Shown here piece by piece: positions 36,697 to 45,703 of a stretch of 64,000 nt of DNA (positions are counted from its first letter, which is position 1; the number at the start of each line of letters is the position of its first letter). The translations under genes and the position numbers were made by a program. A model generated the notes under the pieces. The model saw nothing but the letters and a program-made list of their open reading frames with translations, was not told the origin of the DNA and ran no database searches. The stretch comes from Chitinilyticum piscinae (GTDB taxonomy: Bacteria > Pseudomonadota > Gammaproteobacteria > Burkholderiales > Chitinibacteraceae). Location of the stretch: contig NZ_JADFUA010000010.1 of assembly GCF_015223195.1 (NCBI RefSeq), forward strand, positions 1-64,000, written 5' to 3'.

Positions 36697-36714
36697 GATG
36701 CACCTCCTGTTCAT

Positions 36715-36741
36715 CTGCGCAGAAAGTGCGCAGCTTTCTGC
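36715..36741. promoter_or_regulatory. Two overlapping, mutually exclusive inverted repeats
   Basis: CTGCGCA (36715-36721) pairs with TGCGCAG (36727-36733) across 5 nt. The shifted pair GCAGAAAG (36719-36726) and CTTTCTGC (36734-36741) is separated by 7 nt and shares bases with the first. They lie 19-45 nt upstream of the DUF2189 ATG, in the shared promoter region with coxB. Confidence 0.5.
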
Positions 36742-36781
36742 TCATTTAGACCAGCTCCGAGCTCTGTGCCTCCCTCCTTCC

Positions 36782-36810
36782 GACCGACGGTCATTGCTGC
36801 AAAGCAGCAA
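36782..36810. promoter_or_regulatory. Dyads in the coxB/DUF2189 intergenic region
   Basis: GACCG-A-CGGTC (36782-36792) is followed directly by TTGCTGC (36794-36800) pairing with GCAGCAA (36804-36810). They are about 90-115 nt upstream of coxB and are possible regulator sites for the oxidase operon. Confidence 0.4.
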
Positions 36811-36895
36811 AATAACCCTTCTTATTCAATGGTTTGTATTTGGCAAAGTCTTCGCCTAGCGTGGAAAAACCAACCCGATCCGCAGCGGAGGCTCC

Positions 36896-38011
36896 ATGCA
36901 GCAGATCATGCGCGGGCTGCCCATTCTAGCGGTGCCTGCAGCGAATGCAGCAATCTGGGATTTCCAGCCCGCCGTCACGCCGATCGCCCGCGACATCAGC
37001 GAGCTACATGTCTGGCTGATGATCGTCATTCTCAGCGTCGCCGCCATCGTGTTTGGCGCCCTGTTCTACGCCATCCTGCGCCATCGCCGCTCGCTGGGAC
37101 ACGAAGCCCGCCCCTTTCACGAAAACACCACCGTCGAGATCGCCTGGACGCTCATTCCTGCCATTATCCTCGCCGTGATGGCCTGGCCGGCTGCCCGGGT
37201 GGTGCTGGCACAGAAGGACAATCGTGGCGCCGAGCTGACGATCAAGGTCACCGGCATGCAGTGGCAATGGCAGTACGACTACCTCGACCACGGCTTCGGC
37301 TTCAAAAGCCGGCTCGCCACCGAGCGGGCGCAGATCGAGAATTATTCCCCAGGCACCCCGCCCAGAAAATCATCGACGTATCTACTGGAAGTCAACGAAC
37401 CACTTGTCGTCCCTGTCAATACAAAGGTACGTATTCTGACCACCAGTCAGGATGTCATCCATTCCTGGGGCGTACCGGCCTTTGCGGTCAAACAGGATGC
37501 CATTCCCGGCTACATCCGCGATACCTGGTTCCGCGCCGAACAGACCGGCACCTATCGCGGCCAGTGCGTCGAGCTGTGCGGGCGCGATCACGCCTTCATG
37601 CCGGTGGTGGTCAAGGTGGTCAGCAAGGATGAATTCCGCAGCTGGGCCAGCGCGCGTCAGGCCCGCCAGCAAGCCGAGGCAGGCAATCCGGACCGAAACT
37701 GGACGCGCGAGGAGCTGCTGGCACGTGGCGAGCGCGTTTACGCGGAAAATTGCGCGACCTGCCACCAGCCCCATGGCGAAGGACTCGGTCCATTCCCGGC
37801 ACTGCACGGCTCGAAGATCGTGAATGGGCCGATCGAGGCACATCTGGCCATCGTGCTGAAAGGCCGCAATGCCATGCCGGCCTGGACCAGCCTCTCCGAG
37901 GTCGATATCGCGGCAGTCATCAGCTTCGAGCGCAATGCACTGGGCAATAGCAGGGGTGATCTGCTGCAACCTGCGGTCGTCAAGGCCGCGCGCCAGCAGG
38001 AGGGCAAGTGA
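36896..38011 (+). CDS. coxB: Cytochrome c oxidase subunit II with fused cytochrome c domain
   Basis: 371 aa. An N-terminal signal or short hydrophobic segment and two membrane helices (about 40-110) precede the cupredoxin domain. CuA ligands are visible in VIHSWGVPAF and CVELCGRDHAFM. A C-terminal cytochrome c domain (about 275-355) has heme motif CATCH and a distal Met in NAMPAW. The fused heme domain is typical of caa3-type subunit II. It is the first gene of the oxidase operon, with a GGAGG ribosome binding site, and overlaps coxA (TGATG). Confidence 0.94.
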   Translation: MQQIMRGLPILAVPAANAAIWDFQPAVTPIARDISELHVWLMIVILSVAAIVFGALFYAILRHRRSLGHEARPFHENTTVEIAWTLIPAIILAVMAWPAARVVLAQKDNRGAELTIKVTGMQWQWQYDYLDHGFGFKSRLATERAQIENYSPGTPPRKSSTYLLEVNEPLVVPVNTKVRILTTSQDVIHSWGVPAFAVKQDAIPGYIRDTWFRAEQTGTYRGQCVELCGRDHAFMPVVVKVVSKDEFRSWASARQARQQAEAGNPDRNWTREELLARGERVYAENCATCHQPHGEGLGPFPALHGSKIVNGPIEAHLAIVLKGRNAMPAWTSLSEVDIAAVISFERNALGNSRGDLLQPAVVKAARQQEGK

Positions 38012-39630
38012 TGAATGATCACACGCATGACAGCAGTCACGCGACAGCCCACGGCTGGCGCCGCTGGCTGTACGCGACCAATCACAAGGACATCGGCACG
38101 CTCTACCTGTGCTTTGCCGCCGCAATGTTCTTTACCGGAGGTCTGATGGCGCTGGGCATCCGGCTGGAGCTGTTCCAGCCCGGCCTGCAGTACTGGCACC
38201 CCGAGTTCTACAACCAGCTGGTAACCCTGCACGGCGTCATTATGGTGTTCGGCGCCATCATGCCCGCATTTACCGGCCTGGCAAACTGGATGCTGCCGCT
38301 GATGCTGGGCGCCCCGGACATGGCCTTTGCGCGGATGAACAATTGGAGTTTCTGGCTGCTACCCCCGGCTGCCGCCCTGCTGCTGATTTCGCTGGTGGTT
38401 CCCGGCGGTGCCGCTGCCGCGGGATGGACCTTCTACCCACCCTTGTCCATCCAGGGTGGCATGGGGATGGATCTGGCCATTTTTGCCATTCATCTGCTTG
38501 GCATCAGCTCGATCATGGGCTCGATCAATATCGTCGTCACGGTGCTGAACATGCGTGCGCCCGGGATGACGCTGCTGAAGATGCCGCTCTTTGCCTGGAC
38601 CTCGCTGATCACGGCCTACCTGCTGATCGCAGTAGCGCCGGTACTCGCCGGTGCCGTGACCATGCTGCTGACCGACCGTCACTTCGGCACGCATTTTTTC
38701 AAGGCTGCCGGTGGTGGTGATCCGGTGTTGTTCCAGCACATTTTCTGGTTCTTCGGCCATCCGGAGGTCTACATCATGGCGCTGCCGGCATTCGGCATCG
38801 TCAGCCAGATCATCCCGACCTTCGCACGCAAGCCGCTGTTCGGTTACGTGTCGATGGTTTATGCCACCTGCGCCATCGGCATTCTGTCTTTTCTGGTCTG
38901 GGGGCATCACATGTTCGCCGTCGGCATGCCGGCAGTGACCCAGCTCTTCTTCATGTTCATGACCATGCTGATCGCCGTCCCCACCGGCGTAAAGGTATTC
39001 AACTGGATCGCCACCATGTGGCAGGGCAGCATGAGCTTCGAAACCCCGATGCTGTTTGCGGTGGGCTTTGTCTGCCTGTTTACCGTTGGCGGTTTTTCCG
39101 GGCTGGTGCTCTCGGTCGCCCCGGTCGACACGCAGATGCAGGACACGTACTACGTGGTGGCCCATTTCCACTATGTGCTGGTGGCCGGCGCCTTGTTCAG
39201 CCTGTTTGGCGCGGTGTACTACTGGCTGCCGAAGTGGTCCGGCAACAACTACTGCGAACCACTGGGCAAGCTGCATTTCTGGTGGTCGATGATCGCCTTC
39301 AACATCACGTTCTTCCCGATGCATTTCCTGGGGCTGGCCGGCATGCCGCGGCGCATTCCCGACTACGCGCTGCAATTCACCCACTTCAACCAGCTCGCTA
39401 CCGTCGGCGCCCTGTTATTCGGGCTGGCCCAGATACTGTTCATCTACAACGTTGTCCAGTGCATCCGGGCACGCTACGGGCCGGCAGACGAACGTCCGTG
39501 GGATGGGGCCCATACGCTGGAATGGGACGTGCCGACTCCGGCTCCGCATCACACCTGGGAGAGCCCGCCGGATATCGCGCTGGTGCGCAAGGGCTTGCGC
39601 GCCCAGGCGCTGGAGCATGGCCATGAGTAA
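38011..39630 (+). CDS. coxA: Cytochrome c oxidase subunit I
   Basis: 539 aa, twelve helices. It reduces oxygen and pumps protons. The key residues are present: LGAPDMAFARMNN (D-channel entry Asp and Asn), FWFFGHPEVYIM (CuB His, crosslinked Tyr and the D-channel Glu), WGHHMF (CuB His pair) and VAHFHYVL (heme a3 and heme a His). This is an A1-type heme-copper oxidase. The ATG at 38011 overlaps the coxB stop and has AGGAGGG in front. Confidence 0.97.
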   Translation: MNDHTHDSSHATAHGWRRWLYATNHKDIGTLYLCFAAAMFFTGGLMALGIRLELFQPGLQYWHPEFYNQLVTLHGVIMVFGAIMPAFTGLANWMLPLMLGAPDMAFARMNNWSFWLLPPAAALLLISLVVPGGAAAAGWTFYPPLSIQGGMGMDLAIFAIHLLGISSIMGSINIVVTVLNMRAPGMTLLKMPLFAWTSLITAYLLIAVAPVLAGAVTMLLTDRHFGTHFFKAAGGGDPVLFQHIFWFFGHPEVYIMALPAFGIVSQIIPTFARKPLFGYVSMVYATCAIGILSFLVWGHHMFAVGMPAVTQLFFMFMTMLIAVPTGVKVFNWIATMWQGSMSFETPMLFAVGFVCLFTVGGFSGLVLSVAPVDTQMQDTYYVVAHFHYVLVAGALFSLFGAVYYWLPKWSGNNYCEPLGKLHFWWSMIAFNITFFPMHFLGLAGMPRRIPDYALQFTHFNQLATVGALLFGLAQILFIYNVVQCIRARYGPADERPWDGAHTLEWDVPTPAPHHTWESPPDIALVRKGLRAQALEHGHE

Positions 39631-39715
39631 GAATTTGCGTACCGCACTCTGGCTGGTCCTGCTGGCGCTGTTTTTCTTTGTTGCCAGCATCGTCCGGCAA
39701 CTGGCCGGGGGCTGA
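39623..39715 (+). CDS. Cytochrome oxidase small assembly protein (30 aa)
   Basis: A 30-aa single-helix peptide (MSKNLRTALWLVL...SIVRQLAGG). Its ATG overlaps the end of coxA, and its stop is 1 nt before the ctaG ATG. Betaproteobacteria often carry such a peptide at this place, annotated as a small assembly protein. The basic N-terminus and one hydrophobic stretch fit an inner-membrane anchor. Confidence 0.75.
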   Translation: MSKNLRTALWLVLLALFFFVASIVRQLAGG

Positions 39716-39716
39716 C

Positions 39717-40223
39717 ATGCGCGGCGCGGAGCTACAAATGCGTAACCGCCGGCTAGCCTGGAAGCTGGGGCTGACCGCACTGATCATGTCCGGCTTCGGG
39801 CTGGCGCTCGCGCCGCTGTATGACCGGCTGTGCCGCGTGCTCGGACTGGATCGTGCCCGCGCGGAACTGGCCAGCAGCAGCGAGGTGCTTCGCGTTGAAT
39901 TCGACACCAATGTCGCCGCCGGCCTGCCCGTCCGTTTTACCGCCCTGACACCCGTAACCGTGATGCACCCGGGCAGCCGGCTGCAGGGGCGCTTTCTGCT
40001 GGAAAACTACGGCAAGCACCCGGTCACGATCCGGGCAATCCCGAGTTTTGCGCCGCTACGCGCTGCAGGTGTGCTGCACAAGATCGATTGCTTCTGCTTT
40101 AACGGCATGACGCTGGCGGCAGGCGAGACCCGCGAAGTCAGCGTCTTGCTGCAAGCCGGCCCACTCCCCGAAGGACTGGGGGCCGCAACGCTGTCATACG
40201 TCCTGCAGGGAGAAGCAACATGA
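39717..40223 (+). CDS. ctaG: Cytochrome c oxidase assembly protein CtaG/Cox11
   Basis: 168 aa. It delivers copper to the CuB site. A single N-terminal helix (about 15-35) is followed by a periplasmic domain with the copper motif CFCF in KIDCFCFNGMTL and the family start APLYDRLCRVLG. An alternative ATG at 39738 has a better-spaced GGAG. It overlaps the DUF2970 gene at its stop. Confidence 0.93.
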   Translation: MRGAELQMRNRRLAWKLGLTALIMSGFGLALAPLYDRLCRVLGLDRARAELASSSEVLRVEFDTNVAAGLPVRFTALTPVTVMHPGSRLQGRFLLENYGKHPVTIRAIPSFAPLRAAGVLHKIDCFCFNGMTLAAGETREVSVLLQAGPLPEGLGAATLSYVLQGEAT

Positions 40224-40435
40224 TGCGGGCACTGCAGACGGTACTAGCGGCACTGTTTGGCGTACAGAGCCGCCGGGCGGCTTCCGGCGCCGTCAAACCC
40301 TGGCAGTTGCTGCTGGCAGCATGCTTGCTGCTGGTACTGCTGGGTTGTGCCGTACGCTGGCTGGCTGGCTGGCTGGCCAACGAACAGGCGTCATCCCGAC
40401 CGGCTGGGACACCCGCCACAGGAGATCGGCCATGA
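40220..40435 (+). CDS. DUF2970-like small membrane protein
   Basis: 71 aa with one transmembrane helix (about 28-50; VKPWQLLLAACLLLVLLG). It fits the DUF2970 family that lies between ctaG and coxC in many betaproteobacteria. The role is unknown, presumably oxidase assembly. It overlaps both neighbours by 4 nt. Confidence 0.75.
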   Translation: MMRALQTVLAALFGVQSRRAASGAVKPWQLLLAACLLLVLLGCAVRWLAGWLANEQASSRPAGTPATGDRP

Positions 40436-41298
40436 ATGTCGAAAAAGGTCTGCACGACGCACACTATTTCGTTCCCGCACCATCACGCTGGCCAGCGGTT
40501 GGTGCGATTGCGCTGTTCTGCCTGGGGCTGGGCGCGGCACTCGCCATCAACGCCGTGCCCGCTGGCTGGCTACTGCTGGCGAGCGGCGGCGGGCTCTTGC
40601 TGTGGATGCTGTTCGGCTGGTTTGGCGACGTGATCGCCGAGAGCGAAAGCCATGCCTATGGCCCGCAAGTGGGCTGGTCGTTCCGCTGGGGGATGGCCTG
40701 GTTCATTTTCTCGGAAGTGATGTTCTTTGCCGCGTTTTTCGGGGCGTTGTTCTACACCCGCAGCATCGCCGTTCCGGAACTCGGCGGAAGCGGGCTAAGC
40801 CATGACTTGCTGTGGCCACGGTTTTCCGCCGAGTGGCCACAACAGACCGGCCCCTCGGTAGCCAGCTATACACCAATGGGCGCTCACGGTATTCCGTCGA
40901 TCAATACCGCCATCCTGCTCAGCTCGGGCGCGACGCTGACCTGGGCACACTGGGCGCTACTCAAGGGGCAGCGACTGCAACTCATCAGCGGGCTGGTCAT
41001 TACCGTATATCTCGCCGCGCTTTTCCTGGCGCTGCAGGCCGCCGAATACCACCACGGGTTTGCCGAACTGAATCTCACACTGGCTTCCGGTGCCTACGGC
41101 GCGACCTTTTACCTGCTGACCGGCTTTCACGGCCTGCACGTGCTGGTGGGATCATTGCTGCTGTGTGTGATCCTGGCCCGCAGTGCGCGGGGCGACTTTG
41201 ACGAGCGCCATCACTTTGCCTTTGAAGCCGCAGCCTGGTACTGGCACTTCGTCGATGTGGTCTGGCTGCTGCTGTTTGTGACGGTGTACTGGCTATGA
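40432..41298 (+). CDS. coxC: Cytochrome c oxidase subunit III
   Basis: 288 aa, seven helices. FRWGMAWFIFSEVMFFAAFFGALFY, NTAILLSSGATLTWAHWAL, YGATFYLLTGFHGLHVLVG and the closing AAWYWHFVDVVWLLLFVTVYW are subunit III signatures. It binds no metal and stabilises subunit I. AGGAG lies 8 nt before the ATG at 40432. The next gene on this strand is surf1, after the opposing DUF2909 gene. Confidence 0.96.
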   Translation: MNVEKGLHDAHYFVPAPSRWPAVGAIALFCLGLGAALAINAVPAGWLLLASGGGLLLWMLFGWFGDVIAESESHAYGPQVGWSFRWGMAWFIFSEVMFFAAFFGALFYTRSIAVPELGGSGLSHDLLWPRFSAEWPQQTGPSVASYTPMGAHGIPSINTAILLSSGATLTWAHWALLKGQRLQLISGLVITVYLAALFLALQAAEYHHGFAELNLTLASGAYGATFYLLTGFHGLHVLVGSLLLCVILARSARGDFDERHHFAFEAAAWYWHFVDVVWLLLFVTVYWL

Positions 41299-41310
41299 CT
41301 GCAAGCAGCG

Positions 41311-41502
41311 TCAGCCCCCGGCCAGCCAGCCCAGCCTGGAGGCCAGCAGAATCAGGGCAAACAGCCCCAGCGACAGCAATACACGCCAAGTCAGCGTGCG
41401 CGCCAAAGCCTGCGGCTGTGCATTCCCGCGGATCAGCTGGACAAAACCACGCGCGAGCAAGGCGATGATGAGCAGCAGAATAAGCAGCAGCAACACTTTC
41501 AT
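41311..41502 (-). CDS. DUF2909 twin-helix membrane protein
   Basis: 63 aa with a perfect AGGAGGTG ribosome binding site on the minus strand. Two hydrophobic helices (1-22 and 40-60) separated by a basic loop match the DUF2909 family, a regular small neighbour of surf1. It is the only minus-strand gene inside the oxidase locus, and its start codon overlaps that of surf1 on the other strand. Its function is unknown. Confidence 0.8.
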   Translation of the reverse strand: MKVLLLLILLLIIALLARGFVQLIRGNAQPQALARTLTWRVLLSLGLFALILLASRLGWLAGG

Positions 41503-42169
41503 GACGGCACCTCCTGCCTCCCATGCTAGTCCTGTCCGGCCACGGCGCCAAGCGGCCCTGCTTTGCATGGCAGCACTGATTGTGTTCACGCTGCTCCTGG
41601 GGGGCTGGCAAACCCAACGGGCTCTGGTGCGAATCGCGCAGGAGCGCGCGACACCCGCGCCCCCAGCTCACTGGCGGCACGGCGCCCCTCCCGTACCCGC
41701 CAGCCTGCTGCTGGCTGGCCAGTGGCGCAGCGAATCCTGCCTCGAGGTCGGACCGCAATGGCGGCAAGGCCGCGCCGGCCACTCGCTGGTCTGCCCGCTG
41801 CAACTGGAAGATGGCCTGCTGCTGCTCGTCAATCTCGGCTGGCTGCCGCAAGGCAGCCGCGCGCCAGCACTACCCCCATTGCCACTGGCCGTCCATACGC
41901 AGCCTTGGCCGCGCTATCTGGAGCTGGCCGAATCCCCCCCTCGCGGGCGGGTGTTCCAGAATCTTGACCCGCTGCGCTTTGCCCTCTGGTCGAAATTGCC
42001 AGAGCCCGCCGGCTATGCGGTCGTGGCATTTCCGGCGGCACCACTGCAAAGCAGCCCGCGCCGCGAACCGCTGCCCTCCTGGCGCCACTGGGGCTATGCG
42101 TTAAGCTGGTTTGCCATGAGTGCGTGCGGCATGGCGCTATGGCTACGGCTGCGCAAGGAGGCATGGTGA
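41501..42169 (+). CDS. surf1: SURF1-family oxidase assembly protein
   Basis: 222 aa. It helps insert heme a into subunit I. One helix near the N-terminus (about 20-40, ending LLGGWQ) and one near the C-terminus (WGYALSWFAMSACGMALWLRL) flank a periplasmic domain with LVNLGWLPQG, as in SURF1. The ATG at 41501 has no ribosome binding site, but no closer in-frame start lies before the first helix. The stop overlaps the next gene. Confidence 0.82.
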   Translation: MTAPPASHASPVRPRRQAALLCMAALIVFTLLLGGWQTQRALVRIAQERATPAPPAHWRHGAPPVPASLLLAGQWRSESCLEVGPQWRQGRAGHSLVCPLQLEDGLLLLVNLGWLPQGSRAPALPPLPLAVHTQPWPRYLELAESPPRGRVFQNLDPLRFALWSKLPEPAGYAVVAFPAAPLQSSPRREPLPSWRHWGYALSWFAMSACGMALWLRLRKEAW

Positions 42170-42615
42170 ACCCGAAAATGACGCTAACACTGCTCTTCGG
42201 GCTGAGTGCCCTGCCGATACTGGCAGCGCAGTTGCTGTATGTGCATTACCGGAACAATCCGCGTCCGGCCAGCCATACGGTCGGGCAATTGCAGATTGCG
42301 CCCGTCGCCGCTGCTGACCAGCACTGGCGCCTGCAAGTCGAACCCGACTGCAGTGCAGGTTCTGTCAGCGCCCAGCGGCTGGAACAAGCGCAGCGGATTG
42401 GGCGCAGTCTCGGGGCAAAACGCGCGCTGCCGGTGCTGGCGGCAGCAGCCTGCCGGAATAATGGCCCGGCCGGACTGACGCTGGTTGATCCGCGGGGAAA
42501 CAGTGTGTTGTTCTACTCGGCGCAGCAGCTGGATGACCCGCAGCTTCGCAAGGCTGTTCTTGCCGAAATCGGCCAGGTATTGCGCAACAACCCAATCACC
42601 GGAGAGAGGCCATGA
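42163..42615 (+). CDS. Membrane-anchored protein of the oxidase locus, function unknown
   Basis: 150 aa with AAGGAGG close to its ATG, which overlaps the surf1 stop. One N-terminal helix (about 6-25) is followed by an outside domain with two or three Cys (EPDCSAG, AACRNNG). The position between surf1 and ctaA is typical of an accessory oxidase protein in this locus. I do not recognise a named family. It overlaps ctaA by 4 nt. Confidence 0.7.
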   Translation: MVNPKMTLTLLFGLSALPILAAQLLYVHYRNNPRPASHTVGQLQIAPVAAADQHWRLQVEPDCSAGSVSAQRLEQAQRIGRSLGAKRALPVLAAAACRNNGPAGLTLVDPRGNSVLFYSAQQLDDPQLRKAVLAEIGQVLRNNPITGERP

Positions 42616-43601
42616 AACGGCTGCTACTCAGCCTGATTGCACTGTGCTGGCTGCTGATCATGCTGGGTGCCTTTGTGCGGCTGTCCGATGCCGGGCTCGG
42701 CTGCCCGGACTGGCCAACCTGCTATGGGCATCTGTATTTGCCCGATGAGCATCACGAAATTGCCGCAGCCAGCCAGCAGTTCGGGCAGGCTGTTGATCCG
42801 TCGCGGGCATTCAAGGAAATGCTGCACCGCTATGTTGCAGGTAGCCTCGGCCTGCTGTTGCTGGTGGTCGTGTTCGGCGGCTGGCGCACCGGCTGGCCAC
42901 GCCTGCCGCTGCTGTTGCCCTGCATCATTGTTCTGGGACAAGCGTTGCTGGGGATGTGGACCGTCACGGAAAAACTGATGCCTGCCGTTGTAACGGCTCA
43001 CCTGCTGGGTGGCATGCTGCTGCTGGCCAGTCTGGTCTGGCTGGGCGCACGCAGCAACACACTCCCCTCTTCCCCGTCAGGCTCCGTTAGCGCGGGATGG
43101 CTGGTTGCAGCTGTCTTGCTGCAAATCATGCTGGGGGGGTGGGTATCCAGTAATTATGCCGGGCCGGCATGCGCCGATTTCCCGCTCTGCCAGGGTGAAC
43201 TGCTGCATGGCAATGGCCTGCTGCAAGCACTTGATCCGGCCCGACCGCTGGGGCTGAATTCCGACGGCAGCATCATCCGGCTGGAGCAGCTCGCCGCCAT
43301 CCATACACTGCATCGCGCCGGTGCGCTGCTGGTGCTGCTCTGCGGACTGTGGCAGGGGCTGCGGCTGTGGCAATCCAGGCGGCAAGAACTGGCACTGTTG
43401 CTGGTCGCACTGCTGGCAGGGCAGGTTCTGCTGGGCATCCTCAACGCCCTGTGGGCACAACCACTGCTGCTGGCTGTGTTGCATAACGGGCTGGCAGCAC
43501 TGCTGCTGGCACTGTCGGTCTGGCTGGCCGCCCGGCCAGCCCCAATCCGGGAGAACCTCCATGAGCTCGCTGGCCCTGTCATCCCGGCTGCACCTCGCTG
43601 A
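42612..43601 (+). CDS. ctaA: Heme A synthase
   Basis: 329 aa, eight helices. It oxidises heme O to heme A. LSDAGLGCPDWPTCYGHL near the N-terminus, KEMLHRYVAG with the heme His, VTAHLLGG, CADFPLCQG and the second-half IHTLHRAGALLVL are the COX15/CtaA marks. The last 41 nt overlap ctaB in another frame. Confidence 0.94.
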   Translation: MKRLLLSLIALCWLLIMLGAFVRLSDAGLGCPDWPTCYGHLYLPDEHHEIAAASQQFGQAVDPSRAFKEMLHRYVAGSLGLLLLVVVFGGWRTGWPRLPLLLPCIIVLGQALLGMWTVTEKLMPAVVTAHLLGGMLLLASLVWLGARSNTLPSSPSGSVSAGWLVAAVLLQIMLGGWVSSNYAGPACADFPLCQGELLHGNGLLQALDPARPLGLNSDGSIIRLEQLAAIHTLHRAGALLVLLCGLWQGLRLWQSRRQELALLLVALLAGQVLLGILNALWAQPLLLAVLHNGLAALLLALSVWLAARPAPIRENLHELAGPVIPAAPR

Positions 43602-44466
43602 ATACTGGCAACTCGGCAAGCCGCGTGTGGTTGCGCTCATCGTGTTTTGCGCGCTGGCCGGCATGCTGCTGGCGCCACTGCCGGCACACCCCACCCGCCT
43701 GCTGCCGGCATTGGCCGGAATCGCGCTGCTGGCCACGGCGGCGGCGGCGGCCAACTGCCTGTTCGAGCGTGATCGCGACGCGCAAATGCGGCGCACCAGC
43801 CAGCGCCCGCTGGTACGCGGCTCACTGGCCCCCGCTGGTGCAGCCGGCTATGCATTGCTGTGTCTGCTGGCCGGCAGCGCGCTGCTGGCATTGCACGGTT
43901 GGCTGCTGCTGACCCTTACGCTGGCCACTGCGGCAGCGTACAGCATCGTCTACACCCGCTGGCTGAAACCTGCCAGCCCGCAAAATATCGTCATCGGCGG
44001 CGCAGCCGGTGCCATGCCGCCGCTTCTGGGCTGGGTCGCCGCCACCGGTCACCTCGACCCGGAGGCGCTGAGCCTTTTCCTGATCATCTACGCCTGGACG
44101 CCGCCGCACTTCTGGGCGCTGGCGCTGTATCGCCGCGACGATTATCTGCGTGCAGGCCTGCCGATGCTGCCCGTGACCCATGGCCCGGCCTTCACCCGGC
44201 TCAGTATCCTGCTCTACAGCGTGCTGTTGCTGGCAATCAGCACAATGCCCTTCGGGCTGGGGCTGGGCAATTGGCTCTATCTGGCAGGAGCCATACTACT
44301 TGGAGCACGTTTTCTGCAACTGGCATGGCGCCTCTACAGCCACAGCGATGATAGCGATGCCCGCGTGCTCTTTCGCTTTTCCATCCGCTACCTTGGCTGG
44401 CTGTTTGCACTACTGCTCGCCGAACACTGGCTGATCATCATGCAGGTATTGCCTTATAAGCCATGA
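43561..44466 (+). CDS. ctaB: Protoheme IX farnesyltransferase (heme O synthase)
   Basis: 301 aa, UbiA fold. It attaches farnesyl to heme B. NCLFERDRDAQMRRTSQRPL carries the aspartate-rich prenyl-diphosphate site, followed by YTRWLKPASPQNIVIGGAAGAMPPLLGW and the second aspartate region YRRDDYLRAGLPMLP. The ATG at 43561 lies inside the end of ctaA with GGGAG in front. It is the last gene of the oxidase locus; no sco gene follows. Confidence 0.95.
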   Translation: MSSLALSSRLHLAEYWQLGKPRVVALIVFCALAGMLLAPLPAHPTRLLPALAGIALLATAAAAANCLFERDRDAQMRRTSQRPLVRGSLAPAGAAGYALLCLLAGSALLALHGWLLLTLTLATAAAYSIVYTRWLKPASPQNIVIGGAAGAMPPLLGWVAATGHLDPEALSLFLIIYAWTPPHFWALALYRRDDYLRAGLPMLPVTHGPAFTRLSILLYSVLLLAISTMPFGLGLGNWLYLAGAILLGARFLQLAWRLYSHSDDSDARVLFRFSIRYLGWLFALLLAEHWLIIMQVLPYKP

Positions 44467-44491
44467 AAAACAAGGAATAGATAGCAATACC

Positions 44492-45700
44492 CTAGACCAC
44501 CAGCGCCGCAACGGCCTTGCAGCAGGCCTGCCGGAGCATGCCCAGCAGCAGGAGTGCATATACGAGCAGCACGCCCCCAGCCGCGGTCGCGGCAACGCCC
44601 CCCCAGGGCCAGCACAGGCCGGCAACCAGCGCCAGCCAGCCCAGGTACTTCAGCCAGCGTTCGGGAAACAGCTGCCCCATATGGCGCAGCGGCCCGGCCA
44701 GAGGACGCTGACGACGGTAATCCAGCCACAGCAGAAACGGAATGATCTTGCCCAGCATGGCGGTAAAAATCGGCAATAGTCCGCCCAGCAGGAACTGCCC
44801 GCCAAGCACCACGGCATCAAGGATTCCGTCCTCTGCCTGCCAGGGGCTCAGGCCGAACACCAGCAACAGATTCAGTCCCCCCCAGGCCCACAGCCAGCGC
44901 GCCGGATCGACGCAGCGCTTGCTCTGCTGCAACAAGCGCCACAGTGGCAGCACCAGCGCCGCAGCAGGCAAAACCAGCAACGGCATCAAGACCGGCCAGC
45001 ACAGCATCGCCAGCAGCAGCAAAAATGTGCCGGGAACCAGCAGTCGCACCAGCTTCGCCGGCCAGGGCGGCGTCACCAGAAACATCGGTACTACCGTCAC
45101 TGCCACACTGGTCAGCAGCATGCCGGCCCAGCCCGCACTCCCCCACAGCACATGCTGGCGCAGCAGCGCCGCAAAGGGCAAGGCGGCACCGCGCGTCAGA
45201 ACCAGGACCAGTGCACTACCCAACAATACTGTTGTCACCAGCGCGAGCACACTGAAGGCCAGCCCGGTGCTGGTCGGATCACAGGCAGGGCTGCGACACA
45301 GACGCACGAAAAGCCAGCCGGCCAGCGGCAGCAACGTCAGCGACAGGCTCAGTGCCGCCCCCTGCAGCAGCAACGGCTGCATGAACCACAGTCCCGCCAC
45401 CAGCAAGGCCACGCCCAGCTGCAGCCCCAGCCACACCATCAAGCCCGCCAGCCCGGCTCTGGCCGCTCGCACCCCGGCAACCACCGCGGCCACCTGCAGT
45501 AGCGCCCCCAACATGATGTTGCCGGCAAAACCCAGCATCAGGGCATGGGTCAGCGCCAGCGCTTCCGGGGCATGCCGGCTGGACAACACCGTTGAGGGCT
45601 CAAGCAGAAACAGCACGCCAGCCAGCAGCAGCCACAGTGGCGCAGTACGGAAAAAACGCAGCGGCACTGCCAGTGGCAGGCTGAATTCGGGGTTGATCAT
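44492..45700 (-). CDS. NnrS-like/heme-copper-type polytopic membrane protein
   Basis: 402 aa with about twelve hydrophobic helices. LTHALMLGFAGNIMLGALLQVAAVVAG has the H-A-x-x-L-G-F-x-x-x-x-x-x-G-A-x-x-Q pattern of NnrS-like and subunit-I-like membrane proteins found with denitrification or NO-response genes. The substrate and function are unproven. It is the last gene after hemerythrin and DUF2249, 3 nt from the DUF2249 stop, which supports a role in nitrosative or low-oxygen stress. Confidence 0.65.
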   Translation of the reverse strand: MINPEFSLPLAVPLRFFRTAPLWLLLAGVLFLLEPSTVLSSRHAPEALALTHALMLGFAGNIMLGALLQVAAVVAGVRAARAGLAGLMVWLGLQLGVALLVAGLWFMQPLLLQGAALSLSLTLLPLAGWLFVRLCRSPACDPTSTGLAFSVLALVTTVLLGSALVLVLTRGAALPFAALLRQHVLWGSAGWAGMLLTSVAVTVVPMFLVTPPWPAKLVRLLVPGTFLLLLAMLCWPVLMPLLVLPAAALVLPLWRLLQQSKRCVDPARWLWAWGGLNLLLVFGLSPWQAEDGILDAVVLGGQFLLGGLLPIFTAMLGKIIPFLLWLDYRRQRPLAGPLRHMGQLFPERWLKYLGWLALVAGLCWPWGGVAATAAGGVLLVYALLLLGMLRQACCKAVAALVV

Positions 45701-45703
45701 CCG

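Noticed and set aside
38359-39384. A 341-codon minus-strand frame opposite coxA
   Set aside because: It is a shadow of the fully conserved coxA; the composition is His/Gln-rich and no start signal is seen.
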